From Bacteroidales bacterium (GTDB lineage Bacteria > Bacteroidota > Bacteroidia > Bacteroidales > F082): a DNA stretch of 63,882 nucleotides. How positions within the stretch are numbered: position 1 is the stretch's first letter; each line of letters begins with the position of its first letter. A program made the position numbers and the translations under genes. Location: positions 1-63,882 of the forward strand of contig JAOZOO010000001.1 in NCBI GenBank assembly GCA_029933225.1, given 5' to 3'. The notes below the pieces were generated by a model that saw nothing but the letters and a program-made list of their open reading frames with translations, ran no database searches and had not been told where the DNA came from. Shown here piece by piece: positions 18,327-26,920 of the stretch.

Positions 18327-18334
18327 TAATTTTG
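18327..18334 (+). promoter_or_regulatory. -7 box for darA-darB
   Basis: TAATTTTG is an exact match to TAnnTTTG, 25 bases before the chosen darA start at 18359. No clear -33 element is seen upstream, where the palindromic element ends. Confidence 0.45.
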
Positions 18335-18358
18335 CCCACTGAAATTGTAACCACCAAC

Positions 18359-19276
18359 ATGAAGAAAGTTCTGGTCATTACCTATTCGCAATCGGGGCAG
18401 TTAGATGAAATCGTGGAGAATGTCATTAGCCCGCTGCAAGGCAAAGCGGAAATCGTGTATGAAAAACTGAAACCCGTACCGCCGTTCCCATTTCCGTGGA
18501 AAGACATTTCTTTCTGGGATGCCATGCCCGAATCGGTGGAGATGATACCCGCAACCCTCGAGCCGTTCAAGTTTGACCCCGGCGAAAAATATGACCTCAT
18601 CATCCTCGGTTATCCAATCTGGTTTCTCTCGCCGCCCATCCCGCTGACTACGTTCCTGAAATCAGAAACGGCAAGGAAGGTGTTGAATGATAAACCGGTT
18701 GTCACCGTCATCGGCGCCCGCAATATGTGGGTCAGCGCACAGGAAGACATCAAAAAGATGATTGCCGAAGCAGGCGGAAAACTGAAAGGTAACATCGTCC
18801 TGCACGACCGTCACAACAACCTCTCCAGCGTGGTCACCATCATTTACTGGATGATGACCGGCAAAAAAGAACGTTACCTCAGTGTCTTCCCCAAACCGGG
18901 CATCTCGGATGAAGACATTGCCGGAGCGGTGAGATTTGGAAACCCCATTCTGGCGGCTTTAAATAACAATAACTGGGATAGCCTGCAGGAAGAACTCCTG
19001 AAACTAAAAGCCGTTGAAGCTTATCCTTCAGTGATTTCCATGGAACGGAAAGCCAAGCGGATTTTCAGGGTCTGGTCGCGTTTCATCCGTAAAAAAGGAG
19101 GCCCAGGAGAAAAAGCAAGAGAAACCCGCCTGAAAATGTTCAAGTGGTATCTGCTATTTGTTATTTTTGCCGTTTCGCCAATTGCAACATTGGTATTTTA
19201 TTTAACCTATCCGTTTTTCTTCCTGAAGATCAAACGGAAAATGAAATACTTTAAAAGCGTAACCTTAAACCAATAG
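18359..19276 (+). CDS. darA: Dialkylresorcinol condensing enzyme DarA
   Basis: The 305-residue protein matches DarA, which with DarB closes the aromatic ring of dialkylresorcinols. Recognisable features are the flavodoxin-like opening VLVITYSQSGQ, the family block FPFPWKDISFWDAMPES and a hydrophobic C-terminal segment (WYLLFVIFAVSPIATLVFYL) that anchors it to the membrane. The start at 18359 was chosen because upstream in-frame residues come from the palindromic element and the promoter box lies at 18327. darB follows after 20 bases, so the pair is an operon. Confidence 0.93.
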   Translation: MKKVLVITYSQSGQLDEIVENVISPLQGKAEIVYEKLKPVPPFPFPWKDISFWDAMPESVEMIPATLEPFKFDPGEKYDLIILGYPIWFLSPPIPLTTFLKSETARKVLNDKPVVTVIGARNMWVSAQEDIKKMIAEAGGKLKGNIVLHDRHNNLSSVVTIIYWMMTGKKERYLSVFPKPGISDEDIAGAVRFGNPILAALNNNNWDSLQEELLKLKAVEAYPSVISMERKAKRIFRVWSRFIRKKGGPGEKARETRLKMFKWYLLFVIFAVSPIATLVFYLTYPFFFLKIKRKMKYFKSVTLNQ

Positions 19277-19296
19277 CAGGATAATTTACGACCAAC

Positions 19297-20433
19297 ATGA
19301 CAAATGTTTACATAAACAAAATATCCAAATTTCTCCCCAACCAACCTGTTTCCAATGATGAGATGGAAGATTATCTCGGGCTGATCAACGGAAACACATC
19401 CATCAATAAGAATCTGATTTTGCGAAGCAATGGCATAAAAACAAGATATTATGCCATGGACAAGAACGGAAATCCGACACACAACAATGCACAACTCACC
19501 GCCCTTGCCGTCAACAAACTTTTTGATGAAACTTTTTCTTTGGAAGATGTTGAATTGCTGACTGCCGGCACTTCCTCACCCGATCATATCCAACCCTCAC
19601 ATGCCCTGATGGTTTTGGGAGAACTTGGCGGACATCCCCTGGAAGTGATGTCTGCACACGGTACCTGCAATGCCGGGATGCTTTCGCTGAAATATGCCTG
19701 GACGAATATCCTGTCGGGCCTTTCGGCCAATGCAGTGGCTGCTGCTTCGGAAACATTCAGCTCATGGATGCATGCCCGGAACTTTGAAAAGGAAATTGAC
19801 AAACGAAAAGAAATTGAGCAGAATCCCTATATCGCATTTGAGAAAGACTTTCTGCGATGGATGCTTTCCGACGGTGCTTCGGCCATGCTTTTGCAGGACA
19901 AACCGGGAAACGGCCCGGTTTCACTGAAGATTGACTGGATATCTATCCGTTCATTTGCCAATGAACTGGAAACCTGTATGTATGCCGGTTGCGTTAAAGA
20001 TGAAAGCGGAAAAACAAAAGGTTGGCGCGAAATGACGGAAGACGAACGGCTGGAACAATCTGTTTTCTCTTTGAAACAGGATGCACGGCTTCTTCAGGGC
20101 AACATCGTTCAGAAAGGCGCTTTACTGATCAAACAGATTTTAAAAGAAAAACAGCTTGATGTCAATGAGGTGGATTATTTTCTGCCCCATATTTCTTCCA
20201 TGTTTTTCAAAAAGCAGGTTTACAACAGCCTCCGGGATGAAGGTATGGAAATTCCTTACGATAAATGGTTCCTTAACCTGCCTTATGTGGGCAATGTGGG
20301 TGCGGCTTCGGCGTTTTTGATGATCGAAGAGCTTTTCAATAGCGGCAGGTTGAAAAAAGGTAACCGCCTCCTGTTCATGGTTCCCGAAAGCGCCCGGTTT
20401 TCCTATACATTTATGCTGTTGACGGTGGTGTGA
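19297..20433 (+). CDS. darB: DarB, ketosynthase III-type enzyme
   Basis: This 378-residue thiolase-fold protein has the catalytic triad of KAS III enzymes: Cys124 in AHGTCNAGM, His298 in FLPHISS and Asn333 in VGNVGAAS. Its place directly after DarA identifies it as DarB, which condenses a beta-ketoacyl thioester with a second acyl thioester to give the precursor of the resorcinol ring. The acyl groups may be ordinary fatty acids, because no aryl-polyene synthase genes are present nearby. A convergent gene starts about 60 bases after the stop, with no obvious terminator between. Confidence 0.93.
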   Translation: MTNVYINKISKFLPNQPVSNDEMEDYLGLINGNTSINKNLILRSNGIKTRYYAMDKNGNPTHNNAQLTALAVNKLFDETFSLEDVELLTAGTSSPDHIQPSHALMVLGELGGHPLEVMSAHGTCNAGMLSLKYAWTNILSGLSANAVAAASETFSSWMHARNFEKEIDKRKEIEQNPYIAFEKDFLRWMLSDGASAMLLQDKPGNGPVSLKIDWISIRSFANELETCMYAGCVKDESGKTKGWREMTEDERLEQSVFSLKQDARLLQGNIVQKGALLIKQILKEKQLDVNEVDYFLPHISSMFFKKQVYNSLRDEGMEIPYDKWFLNLPYVGNVGAASAFLMIEELFNSGRLKKGNRLLFMVPESARFSYTFMLLTVV

Positions 20434-20490
20434 CAGTTATAAGGCTGAGGTTTCACTCTTAATCAGAAATACATAAACAACCGGAATAGT

Positions 20491-21261
20491 TTATTTCCTG
20501 TTCCGTTGGTGATATTCATCCATTTGTTCACGCATCCATTGCCGGGCACGGTCGGTCATCTCCTGTACTGAGTCCATATTAACGCTTTTTCCTTCTGCTT
20601 TAGCAACAGGAGGATAAATGGGTTTTCCGATGACCGTCTTAATGGTCAGGATATTATCAGAAATTTTTCTGCCAAAAAAAGTTCTGGGTTTAAAAAGGTG
20701 AACGATCGGAACGACCGGACAATTTGCATGATGAGCAAGGTAAAAAGCCCCTCTTTGAAAATGATCAATCCCCTGGTAATTGTGCCATAGTTCTTCTTCA
20801 GGAAAAAAATGAACAATTTTCCCCTGATTAATGGCAGTAACAACCGGTTTGAGTATCTGTTTCAGGCCAAACACCCCATCCGGGATAGGAAAGCCTCTGA
20901 GAATACGAAACATCTTCCGGTAATAAGGTGCTTCAAAATTACGCTGTACCGAAGCATACCATGGCTTACGGGGTATTACGGCCATGCCGGTCAACACCGT
21001 ATCAAAAATATGACAGTGGTTGGCAACAGTAATAAACCCATTTTTCCTAAGCTGCTTGAGGTTTTTGCGGCCGTATATCTTATGCCTGTTAATGATTTTA
21101 AAATATCCAACCCCCAGCACCAGGCCAAAAGCAAAATAAGCAATGCCGGAGAAAAAACGATAGTAAAAGTCAGTCCTTATAAAAGTATAATCGTGAGGAA
21201 TGGTTATGGGATAAACCGATTCCATAGGAACTTTTTGTTCGCGAACTTTATTGGATTTCAT
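20491..21261 (-). CDS. Lysophospholipid-type acyltransferase
   Basis: The 256-residue protein has the acyltransferase motifs NHCHIFD (HX4D catalytic pair) and FFPEEELW (an FPEG-like glycerophosphate-binding block, here with glutamates), followed by GAFYLAHHANCPVVPI. One membrane segment lies near residue 35-50. It is 8 bases downstream of the GT4 glycosyltransferase and in the same operon. The pair may acylate and glycosylate a lipid, either a membrane glycolipid or the resorcinol product. Confidence 0.85.
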   Translation of the reverse strand: MKSNKVREQKVPMESVYPITIPHDYTFIRTDFYYRFFSGIAYFAFGLVLGVGYFKIINRHKIYGRKNLKQLRKNGFITVANHCHIFDTVLTGMAVIPRKPWYASVQRNFEAPYYRKMFRILRGFPIPDGVFGLKQILKPVVTAINQGKIVHFFPEEELWHNYQGIDHFQRGAFYLAHHANCPVVPIVHLFKPRTFFGRKISDNILTIKTVIGKPIYPPVAKAEGKSVNMDSVQEMTDRARQWMREQMDEYHQRNRK

Positions 21262-21269
21262 AAGCTGTT

Positions 21270-22448
21270 TTATGATTTAACGCCTACTTTTTCCGGTTCT
21301 AATACGATTATCTCCGGATTGCCGGGGTTGACAATTTCCTCAATAAAAGCCACATATTCATTTACTGCCCTGTCGAAACGGTACCAGTCGGCTTCGGCAA
21401 GTACCCTTTGTTTCATTTCGGCACTTCTCAATTCTTCTTTGTGTTCATACCAGTAGTCAATTTTTCTGGCAAAGTCATCCGCGTCGTCTTCCTTAAATAA
21501 AAACTTTTCATCGAGTGCAAACTGTGAGGCTGCCGAATATTTCGAATCGCTGATCAAACAAGGCAAACCACAGCCCAAGGCTTCCGAAGAGGATAAACTT
21601 TCCAACTCAACAATAGAAGCGTGAACATATAAATCGGCGGTATTCAAATATCTAAGCTTATCCTCACTGCTTATGTATTCAATCATCGGTTCAACAGGAA
21701 GCTCTTTCCCTTTCGCTTTCAACTCTTCTGTTCTCTCTCCTCTTCCGGCAAGAATGAGTTGAATCTTATCTTTATATTTTGAACGTTTGACACCTTCGAT
21801 AAGTAAGGATTGCCTTTTTTCATCAGCATGCCGTCCGACATTAATCAAAACCAGATTATCACCAAACCATTCAGGCCTTTTATAAGGTTTGTGAACATAT
21901 TCTTTCGGTATGCCGTTTGAGATTACCTTGTGATTCGCTTTCACTCCTTCCGATATCAACAGTTCCGCGGCAAACCTGGAAGGGCTAATGATAGTGTTCA
22001 CACGATTAAAAAGAAAATATTTAAATGAAAACCACAGGAAGCGTTCCAGAATTTTACTCGTTTTGCCAAGTGCTGCCATAACGTTCTGTGGCTGGACATG
22101 GAAAGCGCCCACAACCGGTTTTCCCAGACGTTTTGCGGCCTTCACAGCCCCCTTTGCCATCAGAAAAGGAAACTGTATCTGTACAATATCAGCATCCTTC
22201 ATGGCTTCTTTATAGACTTTATAGTCGTTACGGCCAAATAGAAACTTCATATTTTTCAGCGATTCTTCCGCTCCGGGCAGAACAAAACCCGGAATTTGAA
22301 AATAATCCGGGTCTGAAGGATCTTCATGAATGGCGCTGATAATTGTTACTTTATGTCCCCGTTTTCTGAGCTCCTGAACCAGTCTTTTGGTTGCAATAGT
22401 GCCCCCGTTGGCATCATTGTATGAATCTATGGCTATGACGATGTGCAT
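21270..22448 (-). CDS. Family 4 glycosyltransferase
   Basis: This 392-residue GT-B protein opens with MHIVIAIDSYNDANGG, has a nucleotide-sugar site NVGRHADEKRQ and the C-terminal EX7E pair in VELESLSSSEALGCGLP. It resembles bacterial diacylglycerol or phosphatidylinositol glycosyltransferases. It shares an operon with the acyltransferase downstream. No exact -7 box was found in its 197-base upstream spacer, which holds a GGAAATTTCC palindrome at about 22489-22498. Confidence 0.87.
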   Translation of the reverse strand: MHIVIAIDSYNDANGGTIATKRLVQELRKRGHKVTIISAIHEDPSDPDYFQIPGFVLPGAEESLKNMKFLFGRNDYKVYKEAMKDADIVQIQFPFLMAKGAVKAAKRLGKPVVGAFHVQPQNVMAALGKTSKILERFLWFSFKYFLFNRVNTIISPSRFAAELLISEGVKANHKVISNGIPKEYVHKPYKRPEWFGDNLVLINVGRHADEKRQSLLIEGVKRSKYKDKIQLILAGRGERTEELKAKGKELPVEPMIEYISSEDKLRYLNTADLYVHASIVELESLSSSEALGCGLPCLISDSKYSAASQFALDEKFLFKEDDADDFARKIDYWYEHKEELRSAEMKQRVLAEADWYRFDRAVNEYVAFIEEIVNPGNPEIIVLEPEKVGVKS

Positions 22449-22645
22449 AATTAGTTTGTTTAATTGTTGGTTTTTAATAAAATGGAAATGGAAATTTCCA
22501 AAAGAAAAAAAGCGCTAAATTAGAAAAATATGATATGAGAGTATGCAGTAAAAGATTATTTGATCACTCAACTTAAACTTTTATCTGTTCAGGCTTGATC
22601 TGATGGGTTGGCTTATAAACCTTGATGAACCTGGTGCAGAACGAC

Positions 22646-24112
22646 TTAAAGATTTTTTATGGCTTTGGTTGCCTTGTCTTCTATGTATTCATAAAAATTG
22701 CTCCTGTAAAGTTTAATCGATTTTTCGTAATACTTTTTTGCAAGATTTATTTCCCCTGCTTCTTTATAAATATTTCCCAGTCTTAAAGCTGCTTCCGATG
22801 CAAAATAGTAATCCTCATCTTCGCCCAGATCAATTACTTCTTTAAAACCGGCAATCGCTTCTTTATTATTTGCCCCTAAAGCATCGAAGCGCGCTTTCAG
22901 GAAACGATATTCAATCTCATAAACCAGTAAATCGCCGGGGTTTTCCTTGTATGTTTTCAGGGCGGTTTCAAATTGATCAAAGTATCCGCCATCAAGAGAT
23001 AAACGGGCTTTAACAAGGTTTACGTCAGGTATGTAGTTCAAACTTGCATCATAAAGTGCCTCACGGTCACGTTCGTTCATGTCCATTCCTTCCTCACGCA
23101 CAATTTCACAATATTCAAGGTATTTCGTTTGATTATTATTTATCAGATAATAAAGCGCCAGGTTAAAGTTTATTTCTTTCAGATATTCTTTCTTTTTAAG
23201 ATGGCTTAAGTATTCCGACAAATAATATCTTGCATCGCGATCCAGTTTTCGCAACAGTATTTTCCCCATTAAGTAACTGTAAATAATATCAGCAGAGGTA
23301 TGATTAGTCATGTCTATTTGTTGTAAAGTCTTGAGGGCCTCTTCATTTCTGCCGGTTCTGTAAGCAATATTTGCTTTAAAATATTTATGAACAAACGTTT
23401 GAGAAATATTGCTGTCGAGTGATCTTGTAAACTCATAAACGATCTCGGGTGTTTTGTTGATTTTTGCTGCCAGAATGACGAAAAGTGCCGACTCGGCATT
23501 GATTCCTTTTATATTTTTTTGCGACTGATAATTCTCGATGAGCAGATTAAAACCATAATCAATATCTGAAGACACACCAAAAAAAGAAATAACCCATTTT
23601 ACAAACGGCGGAAGTGTAGCCATTGCCACATTAAAAAATCCATCCAGCTTCAGGCTGGGTTTGAAATCGGGGTATTTATCCAGATTGCGGTAAACTTTTC
23701 TGTAGGCCGAGTACATTTTTCTCACACCGCTGTATTCTGCACCGTTCATAATATTAAAAAATCCCAATTGGATCTCCATTTCAGAATAGCAGGCAAGATA
23801 GTATGGAGAATCTTCATCCTTATCATCCATTATTTCCCTTTTCTTTTTAAAGTTTTCAATAAACGCCTCATACTCCTCATCCCCCGAATTAATTATCATC
23901 TTATACGCATCACAGGTTTGATCAAGGTAGTAAGCATAATAGTTTTCCGGATTTGTCCTGATCTCTTCGTCCAATATCATTTTAGCTTCTGCAATTTTCA
24001 GGTCCATCAAAAGCATCCAGGCATCTTTGCAGTTTTCATTTACATCATAAACGGAGAAAGCCTTTTGGCTTAAGCTAAAGATAATAATTAAAACCAAAAT
24101 AATTTTTTTCAT
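22646..24112 (-). CDS. Secreted TPR-repeat protein
   Basis: The 488-residue product has a signal peptide (ending SQKAFS) and helical tetratricopeptide-like repeats throughout, the clearest at the C-terminus (ALRLGNIYKEAGEINLAKKYYEKSIKLY). The middle (GVSSDIDYGFNLLIENYQS, AESALFVILAAKINK) recalls the Iml2/DUF3808 repeat family. It is probably periplasmic and binds protein or lipid partners. A perfect -7 box sits 24 bases upstream of the start. Its link to the lipid locus is only positional. Confidence 0.78.
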   Translation of the reverse strand: MKKIILVLIIIFSLSQKAFSVYDVNENCKDAWMLLMDLKIAEAKMILDEEIRTNPENYYAYYLDQTCDAYKMIINSGDEEYEAFIENFKKKREIMDDKDEDSPYYLACYSEMEIQLGFFNIMNGAEYSGVRKMYSAYRKVYRNLDKYPDFKPSLKLDGFFNVAMATLPPFVKWVISFFGVSSDIDYGFNLLIENYQSQKNIKGINAESALFVILAAKINKTPEIVYEFTRSLDSNISQTFVHKYFKANIAYRTGRNEEALKTLQQIDMTNHTSADIIYSYLMGKILLRKLDRDARYYLSEYLSHLKKKEYLKEINFNLALYYLINNNQTKYLEYCEIVREEGMDMNERDREALYDASLNYIPDVNLVKARLSLDGGYFDQFETALKTYKENPGDLLVYEIEYRFLKARFDALGANNKEAIAGFKEVIDLGEDEDYYFASEAALRLGNIYKEAGEINLAKKYYEKSIKLYRSNFYEYIEDKATKAIKNL

Positions 24113-24135
24113 TTTATCACCGGATAAATTTCGCG

Positions 24136-24143
24136 CAAATATA
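24136..24143 (-). promoter_or_regulatory. -7 box for the TPR protein gene
   Basis: Minus-strand TATATTTG is an exact TAnnTTTG match, 24 bases before the start codon at 24112. It lies 25 bases from a divergent -7 box, so the two promoters share a narrow regulatory interval. Confidence 0.5.
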
Positions 24144-24168
24144 GAAATTCGTTTTAGGCTTAAAGTTG

Positions 24169-24176
24169 TATTTTTG
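24169..24176 (+). promoter_or_regulatory. -7 box for the hotdog-BtrH-ABC operon
   Basis: TATTTTTG matches TAnnTTTG exactly and lies 30 bases before the start codon at 24207. It is the only promoter candidate for the five-gene operon that follows. Confidence 0.5.
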
Positions 24177-24206
24177 GCAGCAATTTTTCATCAATGAATA
24201 AAACAG

Positions 24207-24623
24207 ATGCTGGCTGGTAAATCAGAGATACGGGATATGATCCCTCAGGCACCACCCATGGTGATGGTTGACGGGCTGGTGGCAAGCGATTCGGAATCCA
24301 CCGTTTCACGACTGGCATTGGACAAGGATAATATTTTCTGTCAGGACGGTTATTTCCGGGAGCCCGGTTTAATTGAAAACGTAGCGCAAACGGCCGCCTT
24401 GCGGGCAGGGTACAAAGCCCGGGAGAGCGGGACGGATGTGAAAAAAGGATTTATCGGTGCGGTAAAGAATTTTACTGTTTATCAATTGCCGCCTGATGAT
24501 GCCGTACTGCAAACTAAGGTTACCATCGTCAGCAAGCTGATGAACGCCATGATAATCAAAGGACAGGTATTTTCAGACGACACCCTGATTGCAGAGGGGG
24601 AAATGAGTATTTTTGAGCAATAA
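24207..24623 (+). CDS. Hotdog-fold acyl thioester protein, FabZ-like
   Basis: This 138-residue protein has the hotdog pattern of FabZ-type dehydratases: IPQAPPMVMVDG near the N-terminus and EPGLIENVAQTAALRAG on the long helix (Glu57). The catalytic His of FabZ (in PHRPPF) is Gln14 here, so it may not be a normal 3-hydroxyacyl-ACP dehydratase. Relatives with this Gln are found in flexirubin-type clusters, always before the HTH-like/BtrH pair. It may shape, bind or hydrolyse an acyl thioester. First gene of an operon with 11 bases to the next. Confidence 0.83.
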   Translation: MLAGKSEIRDMIPQAPPMVMVDGLVASDSESTVSRLALDKDNIFCQDGYFREPGLIENVAQTAALRAGYKARESGTDVKKGFIGAVKNFTVYQLPPDDAVLQTKVTIVSKLMNAMIIKGQVFSDDTLIAEGEMSIFEQ

Positions 24624-24634
24624 ATTCCCTGAAG

Positions 24635-25060
24635 ATGAAAGCTAAAGAAGTACCACAGGATGATGCCAATATGATGCGGGGGAAATGGAAGGATCCCATT
24701 TACACCGTAGATGAAAACGGGAAATACACCACTTCTTACAGCCTGGGTTGGGAAGTAAAAAATGCCGTGATGCAGCAGGCCTGGGACAACATCCGCGAAA
24801 AACTGGAAGAAATCCGAAAAAAAGTGCTTGCAGGCGAATTGAGTCCCATAGCTTACTATATGGAAAAAAATATTATGGACGTGAGTCTGCTGGCGAAATA
24901 TATGGAGCTTTGGAAGTGGACGGTTAAAAAACATCTGAAACCCAAACATTTCAATAGGCTATCGCAGGAAACGCTCGAAAAATATGCTGACATATTCAAC
25001 ATCACGACGGACGAACTGAAAGACCTCGAAAAAATCAAAAACGAAAAGTTGCCTGAATGA
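24635..25060 (+). CDS. Helix-turn-helix-like protein of the BtrH module (copy B)
   Basis: The 141-residue protein is the paralogue of the one at 3872: it shares GELSPIAYYM, LLAKYM, KKHLKPKHF and LEKYADIFNIT in the same order. An acidic-basic helical segment precedes the HTH-like core. Its stop overlaps the start of the BtrH-like gene (ATGA at 25057), so the two are translated together. Tight coupling to the enzyme argues for a partner-protein role as much as for transcription control. Confidence 0.75.
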   Translation: MKAKEVPQDDANMMRGKWKDPIYTVDENGKYTTSYSLGWEVKNAVMQQAWDNIREKLEEIRKKVLAGELSPIAYYMEKNIMDVSLLAKYMELWKWTVKKHLKPKHFNRLSQETLEKYADIFNITTDELKDLEKIKNEKLPE

Positions 25061-26067
25061 ATGTAAAGATAGATTTTGAGCACCGCCAGTTTGCCCACTG
25101 TGAGAACGGAGTGGTTTCCAACTTGCTTCGTTATTATGGCATTGAGTTGAGCGAACCGATGATTTTTGGTATTGGGTCGGGGCTTTTCTTTTCACACATG
25201 CCTTTTTTGAAGGTGGATGGCATTCCGGTAACTTCGTTCAGACCATTACCCGGCGTCATTTTCAGCCGCATTTCCAAACGGCTGGGGGTGGATTTTGAAA
25301 AAAGGCGCTACCGCAACAGTCCCTCAAAAGCCATGTCCGACCTGGATAAAAACCTGGAAAAAGGTATTCCCACGGGCATGCTGGTCGGGGTGTATCATCT
25401 TTCTTATTTCCCCGAGCCCTACCGTTTTCATTTCAATGCCCACAACATTGTGGTTTATGGTAAAGAGGGTGATAGCTATCTGATCAGTGATCCCATCATG
25501 GAAAATCATTCGGAACTAACATCCAAAGAACTGAAACGGGTACGTTATGCCAAAGGCACCTTCGCCCCCAAGGGCCACATGTACTGGGTGAAGAAAATAC
25601 CGGAAAAGATCGACATTCCCGGTGCTGTTGTCAAAGGAATAAAGCACACCTGCAAAGACATGCTGACCATTCCGGTTCCGCTTTTCGGTGCTAAGGGTAT
25701 TCGATATATGGCTGGAAAAGTGAGGCATTATCCTGACAAGCTCACGCCGAAAAAAGCAGCGCTGTTCACGGGTCAGATAGTGAGGGCACAGGAAGAAATC
25801 GGAACGGGCGGCGCCGGATTCCGGTTCATGTATGCGGCATTCCTTCAGGAAGCGGCCGGAGTTTTGAAAAAGGACGAACTCAACAAACGGTCGTCAGAAA
25901 TGACCACCATCGGCGATATGTGGCGCGAATTTGCCATCGTCACCGGAAGGATAGTAAAAAACAGGAACAAAGTTGATGAAAGTTATGACCATGCGGCCAA
26001 CCTGTTGCTGAAGATTTATGAAGAAGAAAGGGATTTTTACAAACGGCTCCGCGATACGATTGACTGA
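25057..26067 (+). CDS. BtrH-like acyltransferase (copy B)
   Basis: This 336-residue paralogue of the protein at 4381 keeps the possible Cys-His-Asp triad: Cys15 in FAHCENG, His129 in FHFNAHNIVVYG and Asp145 in YLISDPI. Other common blocks are FGIGSGLFF, ISKRLGVDFE, FGAKGIRYMAGKV and GTGGAGFRFMY. It overlaps its neighbours on both sides (four bases with the HTH-like gene, one base with the ABC ATPase gene), so acyl transfer and export are probably co-produced. No acyl carrier protein is adjacent in this copy. Confidence 0.85.
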   Translation: MNVKIDFEHRQFAHCENGVVSNLLRYYGIELSEPMIFGIGSGLFFSHMPFLKVDGIPVTSFRPLPGVIFSRISKRLGVDFEKRRYRNSPSKAMSDLDKNLEKGIPTGMLVGVYHLSYFPEPYRFHFNAHNIVVYGKEGDSYLISDPIMENHSELTSKELKRVRYAKGTFAPKGHMYWVKKIPEKIDIPGAVVKGIKHTCKDMLTIPVPLFGAKGIRYMAGKVRHYPDKLTPKKAALFTGQIVRAQEEIGTGGAGFRFMYAAFLQEAAGVLKKDELNKRSSEMTTIGDMWREFAIVTGRIVKNRNKVDESYDHAANLLLKIYEEERDFYKRLRDTID

Positions 26068-26822
26068 TGGAAGAAAATGTGATTATTGAAATAAACGGGC
26101 TGACCAAGTGGTACAAAAATGCCGCAAAACCGGCTGTTGACCATTTGAACCTGGCTATTCGGAAAGGTGAAATCTTTGGATTGTTAGGCCCTAACGGTGC
26201 TGGAAAGACCACAACTATTTCGATACTCAGTACCCAAATTTCCGATTCGGAAGGTAAAGTGACCGTCAACGGTCTGGACCTGAAAAAAGATGCTGATCAA
26301 ATAAAAAAAATCATCGGTATTGTTCCGCAGGATATTGCGCTTTATCCGACCCTGACGGCGAAAGAAAACCTGGATTTTTTCGGTCACATGTATGGATTGC
26401 ATGGTAAAGCATTGGATGATAAAATCAGGCAGTGCATGCAGGATTTCGGGTTAGAGGACCGGATGGATAAAAAAATCAAAACATTCTCGGGTGGTATGAA
26501 ACGCAGGGTTAACCTGATTGCGGGAATATTGCACAATCCCCGGATCCTTATCCTTGACGAGCCAACGGTAGGTATTGATGTGCAATCAAAGATCGTGATC
26601 CTCGAGTACCTGAAAAACATGAACAAAAACAACGGTATTACGATCATTTATACTTCGCACCTCATGGAAGAAGCCGAGCAGTTTTGTTCTCAAATTGCCA
26701 TCATTGATGAAGGCAGATTAATCGAAAAAGGCAATCCGGCAAAACTGATTGAAAAATATGAAAGTTGTAATAACCTGGAAGATATATTTTTGTTGCTGAC
26801 GGGGAAGAGGTTGAGAGACTAA
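26067..26822 (+). CDS. ABC transporter ATP-binding protein
   Basis: The 251-residue ATPase has Walker A GPNGAGKTTT (41-50), Q-loop Gln88, signature FSGGMKRR (140-147) and Walker B ILILDEPTVGID. The sequence is of the ABC-2/NatA-like export class. It begins at the last base of the BtrH stop and is followed, 98 bases later, by its permease. Together they would move the lipid or its precursor out of the inner leaflet. Confidence 0.93.
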   Translation: MEENVIIEINGLTKWYKNAAKPAVDHLNLAIRKGEIFGLLGPNGAGKTTTISILSTQISDSEGKVTVNGLDLKKDADQIKKIIGIVPQDIALYPTLTAKENLDFFGHMYGLHGKALDDKIRQCMQDFGLEDRMDKKIKTFSGGMKRRVNLIAGILHNPRILILDEPTVGIDVQSKIVILEYLKNMNKNNGITIIYTSHLMEEAEQFCSQIAIIDEGRLIEKGNPAKLIEKYESCNNLEDIFLLLTGKRLRD

Positions 26823-26824
26823 AT

Positions 26825-26844
26825 CCCAGCCCTGAAGTGCTGGG
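26825..26844. repeat. Short hairpin CCCAGC...GCTGGG
   Basis: CCCAGC and GCTGGG flank the eight bases CCTGAAGT. It lies in the spacer between the ABC ATPase and permease genes. It lacks a T-run and is more like a REP element or mRNA-processing hairpin than a terminator. Confidence 0.45.
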
Positions 26845-26884
26845 AAACTGAAAGCGAACATTAGGTAATGAAACAAATCAGTTA

Positions 26885-26904
26885 CCCCGTCCTTCAGGGC
26901 GGGG
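26885..26904. repeat. Short hairpin CCCCGTCC-TTCA-GGGCGGGG
   Basis: An eight-base stem with one G-T pair and a TTCA loop. It lies 16 bases before the permease start codon, so it could mask the ribosome site of that gene. Confidence 0.45.
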
Positions 26905-26920
26905 GATAAAAAAGAAAACA

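Noticed and set aside
18089-18358. A 90-residue N-terminal extension of DarA
   Set aside because: It covers the inverted-repeat element, overlaps the divergent GT2 gene and has no DarA-like sequence.
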